A DNA stretch of 32,625 nt from a virus (IMGVR_UViG_3300005264_000031:1-32625), one strand, 5' to 3'. Positions 1 through 8,798 are shown, numbered from the stretch's first letter. The notes: generated from the sequence alone by a model not told the origin. Numbers and translations are program-made.

Positions 1-104
1 AGAAGGGGTCAACTGCACATCGACGATCTGAGCGTCCGCGTCCGGTGTCAGTGCCGAACTGTCCAGTGTTGTGTCCGGGCGGTTGTCGTCGATGGCATCC
101 TGGA
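1..104. repeat. Terminal direct repeat, left copy (circular genome overlap)
   Basis: Bases 1-104 are identical to bases 32522-32625. The baseplate J reading frame stays in phase when the copies are merged (294 codons left of the join, 193 right of it). The simplest reading is a circular or circularly permuted genome cut arbitrarily inside this gene, with 104 bp of assembly overlap. A true short terminal repeat is less likely because it falls in mid-gene. Confidence 0.95.
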
Positions 105-882
105 CGTCCACTTCTAAGGTGCCTGTGGGGATACGGGCCACACCGCTTCCGGGTGCCACGAAGGCCACGTCCACAACACCGATCCCACGCCGTCCTGTGG
201 GGGAGACGGAGGAGGGGCCGTAAACGTAGCTCTTCGAGACACCGGTAACGGCGTTGACCCACCGGCGATAGTCGGAGAAGCGACCGCCGCCGGGCGGGTT
301 GCGAATGGCATCGAGAAGACGATCCAGGAGTTCTGCGTCGGACTCGGCGTCAAAACCATTGGACAGGCTCACCACCAGGGTGGCCTCTTCCTGGATGTTT
401 GCGGGGGCCGACTCAAAGGTAAGTTTCTCCGCGGCGTCTTTGTTTGCGTCGTCTCCTGTGCTGATACTTTCGAGGGAGACATCCAGGGTCCCAACCCCTA
501 CCGTCCCACCCTCGGTGAGGACATAACGGGTCCCGTCCGTGTGGGAGAGGGTCAACCCGGCGGTAACCGAGGCTCCTGCAAGGGTTCCAGTCACCTGCAA
601 AGCATCCGTCCCACTGGACTTCGTGGCCACCTTCCTGGGATTGGGTCCCAGGTAAATCTCGGCGTGCCGTTCCAGGGTGGCCGAGTCCATGGCCGTGCTG
701 GGGAAGATATCTTTCCAGGCGGACTCCACAGTGATGTGCAGCCCTCTTACGAGGTCCACAACGGCCTGGAGCATATCCCCTACCAGGGCTCCGCGGGACA
801 CCGACAAATCCGGCTGGAGGGTCAGGAAGTGTGCCTGTGCGAGTTCCAACAGCTCGGCATTGGTGGGTACGCTGATCGCCAT
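1..882 (-). CDS. Baseplate assembly protein J (Mu gp47-like), N-terminal 294 codons; continues at 32521
   Basis: This is the first part of a 486-residue protein that crosses the contig join and finishes at 31943. It starts at an ATG two bases after the gp46 stop and begins MAISVPTNAELLELAQAHF. Length and position (after gp45 and gp46, before gp48) fit the baseplate J / Mu gp47 family, the wedge protein linking the hub to the tail fibre region. The segment with two Pro and three Gly (residues about 205-215: RNPPGGGRFSDYRRW) matches the conserved J-family stretch before the second domain. No published ORF caller would see it whole in this linear cut. Family call is secure from context and motif; fine structure is inferred. 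Confidence 0.9.
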   Translation of the reverse strand, partial: MAISVPTNAELLELAQAHFLTLQPDLSVSRGALVGDMLQAVVDLVRGLHITVESAWKDIFPSTAMDSATLERHAEIYLGPNPRKVATKSSGTDALQVTGTLAGASVTAGLTLSHTDGTRYVLTEGGTVGVGTLDVSLESISTGDDANKDAAEKLTFESAPANIQEEATLVVSLSNGFDAESDAELLDRLLDAIRNPPGGGRFSDYRRWVNAVTGVSKSYVYGPSSVSPTGRRGIGVVDVAFVAPGSGVARIPTGTLEVDVQDAIDDNRPDTTLDSSALTPDADAQIVDVQLTPS

Positions 883-884
883 AA

Positions 885-1283
885 TTAGGGCCTCGATTTG
901 AAGGGGAGAACACGGAGTTTGATGTGTTCTTCCTCAGTCAGATAAATGAGCAATTCCGCCCCTACAAACCCGTCGGGCGTGGTCTCCAGGAGACCCTGTT
1001 CAAGGCGGAGAATCCTTCCTGTATCCGTGAGCGGTTTGAGGGCTTCACGACACATCGGTAAAAATTCCCGCTCGGCCTGCCCGACGGTCTTGATCGTGTG
1101 CAGCCGAGAACCCCGTTTGTCGTCCCGGTAATGCTCCCCACGCCGCCCAAAGAGCAGCACCAAAACCTCGGACTGCACCGTGCTGTCGAGCGTGAGGTTC
1201 CCGTTGTCGTCCACAACGGGGGAGCCGTCGTAGGTGAGGAAGACCGTTTGCTGGTCAGCATATTCCTGACTTCGTGCCGTCAT
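885..1283 (-). CDS. Mu gp46-like baseplate protein
   Basis: This 132-residue protein starts at an ATG that overlaps the gp45 stop (ATGA). The open frame runs further upstream, but that part lies inside gp45. The middle contains VLLFGRRGEHYRDDKRGSRL, which matches the family pattern of an early hydrophobic strand, a charged turn and a GSRL segment. It is expected to be a wedge component near the base of the tail, related in role to gp25-type proteins. It ends two bases before the J start codon, so the two are probably translationally coupled. The 45-46-47-48 order is the Mu order. Confidence 0.85.
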   Translation of the reverse strand: MTARSQEYADQQTVFLTYDGSPVVDDNGNLTLDSTVQSEVLVLLFGRRGEHYRDDKRGSRLHTIKTVGQAEREFLPMCREALKPLTDTGRILRLEQGLLETTPDGFVGAELLIYLTEEEHIKLRVLPFKSRP

Positions 1284-2170
1284 TTCACCTTCCCCTTTGT
1301 TGCAAGATAGGACCCCGCAAGGAACGTCTGGATGTCCAGGAGTAACTGGTTCAAAATACCATTGATGGCAACACAAGCTGCTGAGGCAGCCGTGGCAGCC
1401 GTGGCAGCCGCCGTGCTGGGGGCCTGTGCAGCCGGGAAGAGAATGGCCCATGCCGCAGCATTCGCCGTGTGTGCAGCGGCAATGGTGGTGAAGCTACCCG
1501 CCAGGACACCAAACTGAGTGACCATGCTGAAGAAGGCGAACGAGAAGGCGTTCAACAGCAGCCTGTTGGCCGTATCAAAAGTTGAACCCTTCAGGAGGAA
1601 ATCCACGGCAGTGGCCGCCGTCCCACCAACATGGGCAATCAGGCCGGGTATAAGATCGATGTCACCGGCTGCACCTGACTCAATTTCGACATTCCCGGAA
1701 CTGTCCATTTTGAATGTCGAGGTGTTTGCCCCACCGGCCGTTATCTCCACATTCCCGGAACTGTCCATCTCCAAAGTGGAGGGGTTGGACCCCCCTGTGG
1801 AGAAGAGCAGGTTCCCGTTGGGCTTCAAACGAAATGTGGGTTGACCCGTTCCCGACTTTCCGTAGAGGACAACCTCCTCAGCGTCCACTGAGGGTTCCTC
1901 AGTGCGGTTTGCCGTGGCCACCACCACAACACCCTCACCGGAACCTTCCGGCTCAACAGCGACGGCCTCAGTGCCCGTAGGGGGCCTGCTGGTCAGGCCG
2001 TGAGGATGCCACAGCTCGGCCGCCTCGAAGGTCTCGTCATCTATCCCCTCAAGTTGTGCGGTAAATGTTGACGAACCTCCGGTTCCCAGGGTCACCCTGC
2101 GGATGCCTGAACGGACCTTGGCCATGGCTTTGTCCACCTGCGTCCGCACCATGTCATTCAGTCGGCTCAT
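1280..2170 (-). CDS. Mu gp45-like baseplate spike protein
   Basis: The chosen start (296 residues) gives an ATGA overlap with the gp44 stop; an in-frame ATG four codons upstream is less likely. The N-terminal half fits an OB-fold spike protein. It is followed by short beta repeats, with DSSGNVEI occurring twice around residues 135-165, as in the triangular shaft of gp45/gpV spikes that pierce the outer membrane. The C-terminal third is unusual: instead of an obvious His-x-His metal tip it is hydrophobic and very alanine-rich (for example TAAATAATAASAACVA). Family call rests on order and on the N-terminal and shaft regions. Confidence 0.85.
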   Translation of the reverse strand: MSRLNDMVRTQVDKAMAKVRSGIRRVTLGTGGSSTFTAQLEGIDDETFEAAELWHPHGLTSRPPTGTEAVAVEPEGSGEGVVVVATANRTEEPSVDAEEVVLYGKSGTGQPTFRLKPNGNLLFSTGGSNPSTLEMDSSGNVEITAGGANTSTFKMDSSGNVEIESGAAGDIDLIPGLIAHVGGTAATAVDFLLKGSTFDTANRLLLNAFSFAFFSMVTQFGVLAGSFTTIAAAHTANAAAWAILFPAAQAPSTAAATAATAASAACVAINGILNQLLLDIQTFLAGSYLATKGKVK

Positions 2171-3222
2171 GCGGTCATCCACACCTGGGGGTACACTTTC
2201 AACATCGTCCTCGGCCCATTCTCGTCGAGAATGAATCGCCTGTTCAGGATAACGGCTTTGACGGAGGTTAGTCCAGCCGGTTCGTCAACCAGGTCTACCA
2301 GGTCCCCTGCCTCGAAGAGAGCAGGGGACGTTCCAGGTTGTGCCGGTACCCCGAAATGTCCTGGAACGGTATACTCGTAAACGGTTGCATCCCGGAGTCG
2401 TCTTTGTTGTTCGAGGGTGGCCATCTGTTTGGCCTGATCCAGTGTGCGAACGTCACCACTGACCAGGATAAGTGGACGGGCGGACGTGATGGTACTGTCC
2501 GTGATCGTGTGCTTCCGGTGGGAAGTACGTGCCCATGTGGTAGCGTCGTTGGCCCCTGTGCCTGCAACAGTGATGGTGGCGTAACGATCCCTCCAGGATC
2601 GGGATACCCGGCTGGTGTTGACGTTATTTTCACTCACCCGTCCCGATTTGGGAAGATACAGGAGAAGTTTGTGCTTGGTCGGGATGTTGTAATCTGGTCT
2701 CCCGATGTAGGCTTTCCCATCAGCGGAATACCAAACAATGACCCGTTCCTTCTCGGCCATCCGCTGGAGAACATCCATGATGGTCTCTCCCGGATCCACT
2801 TTGACACTCTTGTTGGTCTTCAACGCCGGGGAATTTGACAAAGCCCACGTGATACCCCAGGGGGACGACAGCGTCCTCGCCAGGGTCAACAGGGTGACGT
2901 TTTTGTACGTCCCCGGAGTGGCCGAGCAGTCCACAAGGGGACCAAACCCGTCCCTCCCCTGCACCGACAACGTAGCCGAGCCTGGGTTTGTGTCGTAAAT
3001 CGTATCGTCGACCCACCCCTGCATCACCACGGTTCCGTCCAGGGTCAGTTTGAAGGCGTCACCCGGACGAACACCTGTGGCCAAACGACCCAGTTTGTTT
3101 TGGGCCGTCAGGGAGAACATGTCCGAGGGCTGAATCAGATCGGATTCAACCTCCCAGGTTGACCACCCTGTGAGTTCAGTCTCGTTGACAAGCAGGCGAA
3201 TGTCCCGGACCCATTTAGGCAT
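2167..3222 (-). CDS. Baseplate hub protein (Mu gp44/P, late control D type)
   Basis: This 351-residue protein starts at an ATG overlapping the gp43 stop by 8 bases; an upstream in-frame ATG lies inside gp43. Features typical of hub proteins are an early line about the tail field (VRPGDAFKLTLDGTVVMQGW) and a middle region on sub-domain opening (SPWGITWALSN). The C-terminal segment resembles FEAGDLVDLVDEPAGLTSVK, the common ending before the conserved R-F-x-L-D-E turn. It should form the trimeric hub below the tail tube and carry the gp45 spike. Order between gp43 and gp45 supports this. Confidence 0.85.
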   Translation of the reverse strand: MPKWVRDIRLLVNETELTGWSTWEVESDLIQPSDMFSLTAQNKLGRLATGVRPGDAFKLTLDGTVVMQGWVDDTIYDTNPGSATLSVQGRDGFGPLVDCSATPGTYKNVTLLTLARTLSSPWGITWALSNSPALKTNKSVKVDPGETIMDVLQRMAEKERVIVWYSADGKAYIGRPDYNIPTKHKLLLYLPKSGRVSENNVNTSRVSRSWRDRYATITVAGTGANDATTWARTSHRKHTITDSTITSARPLILVSGDVRTLDQAKQMATLEQQRRLRDATVYEYTVPGHFGVPAQPGTSPALFEAGDLVDLVDEPAGLTSVKAVILNRRFILDENGPRTMLKVYPQVWMTA

Positions 3223-4102
3223 CGGGGTCTTCCTCAAAAACAGCGACCACGGTTCCGTGAGGGATTCTGTTAGGGTTTCTGATCCTGTTCAGGGCCAGGA
3301 ACTCGTCGAAGGCATCCATCCCGCCGGTCGCCTCACTCACCAGGAAATTCAACGGACCCTCAATCTTGGTGGTCTTGGGGAGGATTGTGGGTTTGGTGGC
3401 TTTGGCTGCGTCCGCCAGTTGTTGGGTCCGACGAGTCATGTGGTTGAGTTCTTTTACAGCCCGGCCTGCCACGTTGGGGGGATACGCCTGTTCGCACAGT
3501 TTGCGTGCCTTCGAGACCCTGGATCTGCACTCATTCATCTTCCTGTCGATTTCGGTGGCGGCATCATCCACGGCATCAACAACTTCCTCGGCCCGTTCTA
3601 TGGCCTTGTCGACGGCTTCCTCGGCCGCCTCCGCCACCTGTTCGATCTCATCCATGACCTTTTCGAGATCGGAGATGGTTTCTTCAACCCGCTCGGTCGA
3701 GGTTTCAATGCTGAACCCACCCGTGACCTCGGCGTCAGTGCCATCCTCAAGAACCTGAACATCCACAGTTGCCTGATCACGTTCCGTCGGATTGTGATTG
3801 ATGGTGATGTCCACCCGTGCCTGCCAGGAACCGAAGAAGGGATGTTCAAAGGTTCCTGCTTTGCCCGTATCAACCTGTTGCTGTAGCTCGGCCAGGTCCA
3901 ACAGGTAGTCGTCGCCCCTGAAAATGGCGGTGAACTGGGTGGGGCGGGCTTCACGACCCATGTCTTCCAGGTCTTCCCCTTCCCTGTAGGGGTAACTATA
4001 TCGGGCTCGACGCCGAAGCCGTGGGTCGGAGATCTGCGTCACCACGTCAAAGGTGACGCCTCTCCACTTGACGGTGGTCAGTCCTTGCAGCCAGGCACTC
4101 AT
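3215..4102 (-). CDS. DNA circularisation N-terminal domain protein (Mu gp43/N)
   Basis: This 295-residue protein begins MSAWLQGLTTVKWRGVTFDV, the usual opening of the family (short lead, then W-R-G-V-x-F). It continues with RRARYSYPYREGEDLEDMG and HPFFGSWQARVDI, both family-like. Residues about 155-240 are highly charged and Glu/Ala-rich, probably a coiled coil. The start ATG overlaps the tape measure stop (ATGA). In Mu-type phages this protein links the tape measure to the hub; the DNA circularisation name comes from old P22/Sf6-type annotation and need not describe its role here. Confidence 0.85.
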   Translation of the reverse strand: MSAWLQGLTTVKWRGVTFDVVTQISDPRLRRRARYSYPYREGEDLEDMGREARPTQFTAIFRGDDYLLDLAELQQQVDTGKAGTFEHPFFGSWQARVDITINHNPTERDQATVDVQVLEDGTDAEVTGGFSIETSTERVEETISDLEKVMDEIEQVAEAAEEAVDKAIERAEEVVDAVDDAATEIDRKMNECRSRVSKARKLCEQAYPPNVAGRAVKELNHMTRRTQQLADAAKATKPTILPKTTKIEGPLNFLVSEATGGMDAFDEFLALNRIRNPNRIPHGTVVAVFEEDPDA

Positions 4103-5721
4103 TGTGGTTTCCCTCTACCGGCTGATGCGGTGATGCCGTCGATCCCGGTTTTATTTTGAACCTCGACGTTGACCGTGAGTTTTTGCATTTCCCGTTCGTG
4201 GACACGGCGCTGTCGGGGCGTCCTCTCCCGGACATTCCCACGCTCCAGGAACTCCGGTTTGGTAAGGAACTCCGGTTCCTCTTTACGCAGGAAGGCAGGG
4301 CCTCTTGGGTCCACCAATCGAGTTTCCTGCGTTTTTGTCTCAATGGCCTCAAACTGTGCCTGCGTCCTCCTCTTGGCCTCCTCAGGGTTGAACAACTCGA
4401 AGAGGAAATCAGCAAGTTTGTCCGAGGCCCCTGTCACCCGGTCAAGGGCTGTACCAGCAGCCACCCCGGCACCGAGAGCCCCTATCAAGGGTCCAAGTCC
4501 TGCGGAGACAATCCCGGCCGCAGCACCCACACCTTTGAGGGACAAGATGGCGGTGGTGGCTGCACCGGCAAACTTCACTCCGAGAGCCCCCGAGACAGCA
4601 AGGGTGAGGGAGTTTGGCAAGTCCGAGGCAAACCACTGAATAAGTTTTCCACCGGACCGGCTAAGTTCAGAATCCAACTTCCGCATGGACTTTTCAACCG
4701 ACTCAGCTTCCTTTGCCACCCCCCCAATCCGACGGGCCAGTTGCTCGTCGATCTTGGTGGTGTCCCCACGGGCTTCACCCACCTTGGTCACCGTGGTTCC
4801 AACCCGGAACTTCCCGGCTGCATCATCGAACATGGACTTAAAAATACCGGCAACCCGAATAGACTCTTCGGTGAAGATGGGCTTCCCCTTCTTGTCCAGC
4901 AAGGTTCCCTTGGTGGACTTGATCACCTGAGCCATGATGGCGTCAATGTCTTTGAGGTTCTTGTTCTTGTCCAACACCTCAATCTTGAACTCTTTCTTGA
5001 GGATCTTGGATGCCTTGAACAAGTCCCTCATCAGGGCCATGGCCTGGGTCCGGGCCTCTTCTACATTTCCACCTGTGGCCTGCCCGGCAACTTGAAGCAA
5101 CGTCCCAAGCTGTTGGATGGCACGAGTTCCCTTGAACCCACGAGCAACACCGGCACCCAGGACGGAGGGGATAACTTTGGCCAGCTTCCGCATGGAAATT
5201 TGACCCTGGAGAGCCTGCTCGTTGAACGTGGTGATGCTCTTCAGGGCATCCTCGGGGGTCATGTTCAAGGTTTGCATCAGGGTCGAGGCGATGGTCGCCA
5301 GTTCCTGGAGCGGTGTCCCTGTGGCCTTTGCAACCTTGGTGAGGCCGTCCATGATCTTGCGGCCTTTGTTGACGATGCCTCCGAAGTCCTGGAACACACC
5401 CAGGGCCGCCAGGACATCCTCTTTGGCCACCCCGTAGGACTCGGAGAGACCCAGCATCTCCAACCTCATCCGGGAAGCCTCATCGGTGGTGATGCCCATG
5501 TCGGCTTCGAGTTGGCCAATGGCCTTGTCAAAGTCGAGAACCCTCTTGGCCCCGGCAACCAGGCCGATGCCTCCTACGACCCCGTACATACCCTGGAGAC
5601 CGGTGGACGCACCTCGGGCATTTTGACCCAGGCGCTTGACCAGGGTGCCCGTCTTTTTGAGCTTGGCGTTGACCGCCCGGTCACCTTTTGCGGTGACCTC
5701 CAGGGTGACCTTGCGAGCCAT
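4099..5721 (-). CDS. Tail tape measure protein
   Basis: This 540-residue protein has the layout of the phage minor tail/tape measure (TP901 core) family. It has a basic N-terminus, a Gly-rich turn near residue 45-60, a long helical region (about 60-350) and a hydrophobic Gly/Ala stretch at about 370-425 (for example SLTLAVSGALGVKFAGAATT). A charged C-terminal tail ends the protein. It sits between the assembly proteins and gp43, the expected place. It is short for a tape measure; at the commonly used figure of about 1.5 angstrom per residue it would suggest a tail near 80 nm, which is inference only. A long open frame on the opposite strand is a shadow. Confidence 0.9.
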   Translation of the reverse strand: MARKVTLEVTAKGDRAVNAKLKKTGTLVKRLGQNARGASTGLQGMYGVVGGIGLVAGAKRVLDFDKAIGQLEADMGITTDEASRMRLEMLGLSESYGVAKEDVLAALGVFQDFGGIVNKGRKIMDGLTKVAKATGTPLQELATIASTLMQTLNMTPEDALKSITTFNEQALQGQISMRKLAKVIPSVLGAGVARGFKGTRAIQQLGTLLQVAGQATGGNVEEARTQAMALMRDLFKASKILKKEFKIEVLDKNKNLKDIDAIMAQVIKSTKGTLLDKKGKPIFTEESIRVAGIFKSMFDDAAGKFRVGTTVTKVGEARGDTTKIDEQLARRIGGVAKEAESVEKSMRKLDSELSRSGGKLIQWFASDLPNSLTLAVSGALGVKFAGAATTAILSLKGVGAAAGIVSAGLGPLIGALGAGVAAGTALDRVTGASDKLADFLFELFNPEEAKRRTQAQFEAIETKTQETRLVDPRGPAFLRKEEPEFLTKPEFLERGNVRERTPRQRRVHEREMQKLTVNVEVQNKTGIDGITASAGRGKPQ

Positions 5722-5724
5722 GGT

Positions 5725-6129
5725 TTACTCCATTGCGTCCGGGGGCCAGTCCATTTTGACCTTGGATTCCTCCATGTGATGCAGGAGCCACGTCACGAAA
5801 TATGAACGTTCCCAAGGTTCAAGCCGGGTGCGAACCTCGTCCGAGGATTTAAACACCCGGTGTTCCTTTTGCCCTTTGCTCTCAGGGTCTACCACCATCC
5901 GATAGACCTGTTGGATTTCTTCTTCGCGAACCAACAGATCCCGGTTGATCAGGGCTTCCAGGCCGAGTCCTCTCTTTGCAAGTTCTTCCCGTGCCTCGAC
6001 CTCGCATTTCAGGGTCTCGTCACACCGGAGCATCAGGATTCCCACCGTGCGGCCCGTACCCGGCCATTTGACGGGGTGAACCTTGCGCCCTTTGGGGCTG
6101 TACTTGTCGAGCACCTTTACATCTGCCAT
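5725..6129 (-). CDS. Tail assembly protein, possible chaperone (between tube and tape measure)
   Basis: The 134-residue protein starts at MADVKVLDKYSP, where AGAGG lies about six bases upstream; an earlier in-frame ATG at 6165 lies deep in the preceding gene. It overlaps the preceding gene by 13 bases. The C-terminal half is rich in charged residues and ends with a Trp-containing helix (ERSYFVTWLLHHMEES). The slot between the tail tube and the tape measure is where tail assembly chaperones are found. I see no clear slippery site to fuse it to the upstream gene. Function is inferred from position only. Confidence 0.7.
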   Translation of the reverse strand: MADVKVLDKYSPKGRKVHPVKWPGTGRTVGILMLRCDETLKCEVEAREELAKRGLGLEALINRDLLVREEEIQQVYRMVVDPESKGQKEHRVFKSSDEVRTRLEPWERSYFVTWLLHHMEESKVKMDWPPDAME

Positions 6130-6689
6130 GCCAACCTCTTCTCTCGGTCTTGTTTGAGCACCCATTCCTTGAGGATTTCCTTGCGGCGCTCACCATCGGG
6201 ATATTTTTTCCCTACGTATCGGTTTTCAAAGGCCACCCGCAGGAACATGAACCAGTCCAATTGAGCCTGAGTAAGTTCCGGCAAGGCATTTCCGTAATAC
6301 TGCCCGGCACCCTGATCGCAATTATAAGCCACCAGGCCGTCATTTGCGACCTCCGGGAGATCGTTCATCGAACGGCGGATCCATTCATACAAACTGTCCG
6401 AGTTCTCAATGTTGGCCCGGCGTTGTGCCTGGTGTTGGTATGTCAACAGGTGTGCCAGTTCAAGGGGCGTCACAAGCCCGCTGAGGGACTTTGTTTCTCC
6501 AGGGGCACCCATACCCCTGGAGACCAGTTCAAGGGCCAGGACAAGCGACTGGGAGCCTGGAAGGGCTTCCTGCGATATCATCTCGGCAAGGTTGACCTGG
6601 GAAGGTGGGAGAGGGCGTAGTTTGACGGTACCGCCACCAGGCCATGGGGCGGTTATAGGATGGGCGAACTTGTAATGCCTGACATCCAC
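6117..6689 (-). CDS. Tail assembly protein, unknown family (possible first chaperone)
   Basis: The 190-residue protein begins MDVRHYKFAHPITAPWPGGG, two bases after the tube gene. The opening strand about a field or gain resembles tail assembly proteins that start with a short beta region before helices. The rest is helical and acidic to neutral, ending in KEWVLKQDREKRLAWQM. By position it is the counterpart of Mu gp41-type genes. No catalytic motif is visible. The role in tail assembly is inferred from its place in the operon. Confidence 0.7.
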   Translation of the reverse strand: MDVRHYKFAHPITAPWPGGGTVKLRPLPPSQVNLAEMISQEALPGSQSLVLALELVSRGMGAPGETKSLSGLVTPLELAHLLTYQHQAQRRANIENSDSLYEWIRRSMNDLPEVANDGLVAYNCDQGAGQYYGNALPELTQAQLDWFMFLRVAFENRYVGKKYPDGERRKEILKEWVLKQDREKRLAWQM

Positions 6690-6691
6690 AC

Positions 6692-7081
6692 TTAGCTGAC
6701 CGTGCGGCCCCAGGCCGTCATGGTCACGGAACGTTTGATGGCGTCCCCGTGGGTGGCTGCATCACTGAGGCCCGTGATCACAGCGGCCTCGTAGGAAATG
6801 GTCTTGCCATTTTCCTGCGTGATAACCACCGGAACCTGGTCGTTGTCCTCAAACAACTCGTCCAGGTCCGTGACGATGGCGTCGATCTGGCTCTCTCTCA
6901 CGGCGATATCGGCCGTGATGGTGTACACCACGTTCCCGGCGGCCACCCCGATAGGAGCGTTGTTTTTTGTCATGGCGTTGATCGTGGTGGCACTCTTGTC
7001 ACCTTCCTGATTCAACGTCTCGGCCTCAAACTCGACACCGTTAATGTCGAGGTATTCCCTGTCGATGAGGTCTCCGGCCAT
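6692..7081 (-). CDS. Tail tube protein (Mu gpM-like)
   Basis: This 129-residue protein follows the sheath gene, the fixed order in contractile tails (sheath, then tube). It begins MAGDLIDREYLDINGVEFEA and contains alternating polar and hydrophobic beta segments, ending with SVTMTAWGRTVS. GAGGAGAT lies a few bases upstream of the start. It should polymerise into the inner tube around the tape measure. A stem-loop sits between it and the sheath gene. Confidence 0.85.
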   Translation of the reverse strand: MAGDLIDREYLDINGVEFEAETLNQEGDKSATTINAMTKNNAPIGVAAGNVVYTITADIAVRESQIDAIVTDLDELFEDNDQVPVVITQENGKTISYEAAVITGLSDAATHGDAIKRSVTMTAWGRTVS

Positions 7082-7093
7082 CGGATATCTCCT

Positions 7094-7112
7094 CAGCCCC
7101 TGTTCGGGGCTG
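7094..7112 (-). other. Stem-loop between sheath and tube genes
   Basis: CAGCCCC and GGGGCTG pair as a perfect 7-bp stem around a 5-base loop, between the sheath stop and the tube ribosome site. There is no U-tract after it in the direction of transcription, so it is more likely a processing or stabilising hairpin than a full terminator. Confidence 0.5.
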
Positions 7113-7115
7113 TGT

Positions 7116-8585
7116 TTAGAAGGTGTACGTCACCTGGATTGCGATGAAGTGGGCACTCCGGCTCGGGCGGAACGGGGAACCCAGGTCCAGCCTATCAGGG
7201 TTCGTGGCGTTTGCCTGTGCCACGAACAGCCCGTTCTTGTTGTCGGTTTTGACGCCCTGGAGATAATCCAGGCTGTCCAACCGCATGGCTGTGGCCAACA
7301 TCACACCCACAGCTTTCTTGGGCGTGAGGGTACCGCTACGCCCCGCAGGGGAAGCGGTCTTGAGGGTTGCACCCTTGTACTTGGCGAAGGCCAGGATCAG
7401 GGCTTCCCGGTAGAAGTCCGCCTTCTCGACGATGGTGGTGTCCCACGCCTTCTGCTGGGCCGCGCCCGAACTGTGCTCCGTGTGGACGGACCTGGTGATG
7501 AGGACACGGGCACCCTGGCGAACGAACTTGGCAGGGGTCACGCCCTCATCCAGATCGGATTCCAGATCGGGATCCGAAGGCCAGGTGGTGGTGTCCACTT
7601 CCGGCTGGAGATACTTCAGTTCGTAGTCGTCCAGTTCGTCGCGGGCATCTTTCGAGGCACGAGCCGCCGCAAAAGCTGCGGCAACTTCCCACACCGGACG
7701 TGGGCTGTCGGGCAGGGAAAACAACTGGAGGCGCTTGCTGTCCTCAGTGTCCGCGATGGTTTGAGCCGTTGCACTACCTGACACGGTTGCCACGATGCCG
7801 ATGCCCCACCGCTGGTAGGTGGGGGTGGCCATCAATTCCATGTGAGTTTTGAGCACCGTAATGTTGGCCGTGCTCTCGGAACCCAAACAAATCAGGTGGT
7901 ATCGCTGCTCACCCTGGAGGGTGGCAAGAACCGTGACCGGATCGACGTCCGTGGCTCCTGCGGCAAGCGGGTCATCTGCGATCTCGGCGGCACCTCCACC
8001 ATGGTTAACCTGGATCCCCGGTACGTTCGTGGTGTCCACCCGGATTCGGATGGAATTCCCGGCGAGACCCAGTTCGTTGGCGTCCCACTGTGCCACCCCG
8101 GCGGCTCCGGCCGACACGCCGACAGGCAGGTTGTATTTGTCATTGTCGATCTTGGCGATGACATCGGTGGCCACGGATGCCGCGGCCGTACCATTCGCCA
8201 CGGCGACCTGGAAGAGTTCACCGGCCGCCCAAATGCGGATGACCCCGGCTGCGGTGGCGTTGCCGGTGAAGGTGCTGTCCAGGGTTGCCTGCCCCGTGCC
8301 CTCGTCGACGGACAAAGTGTACAACTCGATCTTGGCACTTGTGGTCAGGGCTGCCTGGACCATCCCGGCCATCACGGAGCCCTCACCGTAGTCGTCGATG
8401 GCACCTTCAATGCTCGTGGCCCGCCGGATTTCTCCGTTCAGGTTCTTTGAGGCACCGATGAGGAGCAGGCGCTTGGTCTCGGACGGAAGGCCGTTGACCC
8501 CACCTCTCCAGTCGACCTCCGCCTGAACGTCAGGGAGCTTCTGATCCTGGATCTCCAGGAATTTGATGGTGTGTTCGCCTGCCAT
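7116..8585 (-). CDS. Tail sheath protein (Mu gpL-like)
   Basis: This 489-residue protein is the contractile sheath. Length fits the Mu L family, and it begins MAGEHTIKFLEIQDQKLPDV with the expected early SETKRLLLIGASKNLNGEI strand. Later segments such as RQGARVLITRSVHTEHSSGA match the conserved sheath core, including an Arg-Ser-Val-His-Thr stretch. Its presence with the tube and the baseplate genes shows that the tail is contractile. The start ATG follows AAGGAGTAA by three to four bases. Confidence 0.92.
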   Translation of the reverse strand: MAGEHTIKFLEIQDQKLPDVQAEVDWRGGVNGLPSETKRLLLIGASKNLNGEIRRATSIEGAIDDYGEGSVMAGMVQAALTTSAKIELYTLSVDEGTGQATLDSTFTGNATAAGVIRIWAAGELFQVAVANGTAAASVATDVIAKIDNDKYNLPVGVSAGAAGVAQWDANELGLAGNSIRIRVDTTNVPGIQVNHGGGAAEIADDPLAAGATDVDPVTVLATLQGEQRYHLICLGSESTANITVLKTHMELMATPTYQRWGIGIVATVSGSATAQTIADTEDSKRLQLFSLPDSPRPVWEVAAAFAAARASKDARDELDDYELKYLQPEVDTTTWPSDPDLESDLDEGVTPAKFVRQGARVLITRSVHTEHSSGAAQQKAWDTTIVEKADFYREALILAFAKYKGATLKTASPAGRSGTLTPKKAVGVMLATAMRLDSLDYLQGVKTDNKNGLFVAQANATNPDRLDLGSPFRPSRSAHFIAIQVTYTF

Positions 8586-8588
8586 GGG

Positions 8589-8798
8589 TTACTCCTTGCT
8601 CCCGCTGTTGGCGGTTTTCTTGGATTTTTCCGAAGGCTCGGGGGCCTCCCGCTCAATCAAGTTGCCCTGGTGGAGTCGCCGGATAACCTCCACGGACATT
8701 TCCACCTCTTCCGGTTCGTCCGTGAAGTATCGTTCGGTCAGGCCCAACTTCTTGAGCCTCAAACCGGGTTTTGTGCTGACCCATATTTTTTTTGCCAT
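8589..8798 (-). CDS. Small gp38-like (DUF2635-type) protein before the sheath
   Basis: The 69-residue protein lies immediately before the sheath gene, the position of Mu gp38. It begins MAKKIWVSTKPGLRLKKLGL and has a short beta region, a basic turn (RRLHQGNLIERE) and a polar Ser/Lys tail, the pattern of the DUF2635 family. AGGAG precedes the start. The exact role of this family is not established; the call rests on position and the RRL-x-x-G-x-L-like turn. Confidence 0.7.
   Translation of the reverse strand: MAKKIWVSTKPGLRLKKLGLTERYFTDEPEEVEMSVEVIRRLHQGNLIEREAPEPSEKSKKTANSGSKE

Noticed and set aside
4156-5805. 549-codon open frame on the plus strand over the tape measure gene
   Set aside because: It lies exactly antisense to a clear tape measure gene, has no ribosome site or family features, and reflects codon bias in GC-rich DNA.
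6117-6165. Programmed frameshift between the two tail assembly genes
   Set aside because: The overlap is short, and no clear slippery heptamer is visible; a normal coupled start with AGAGG explains it.
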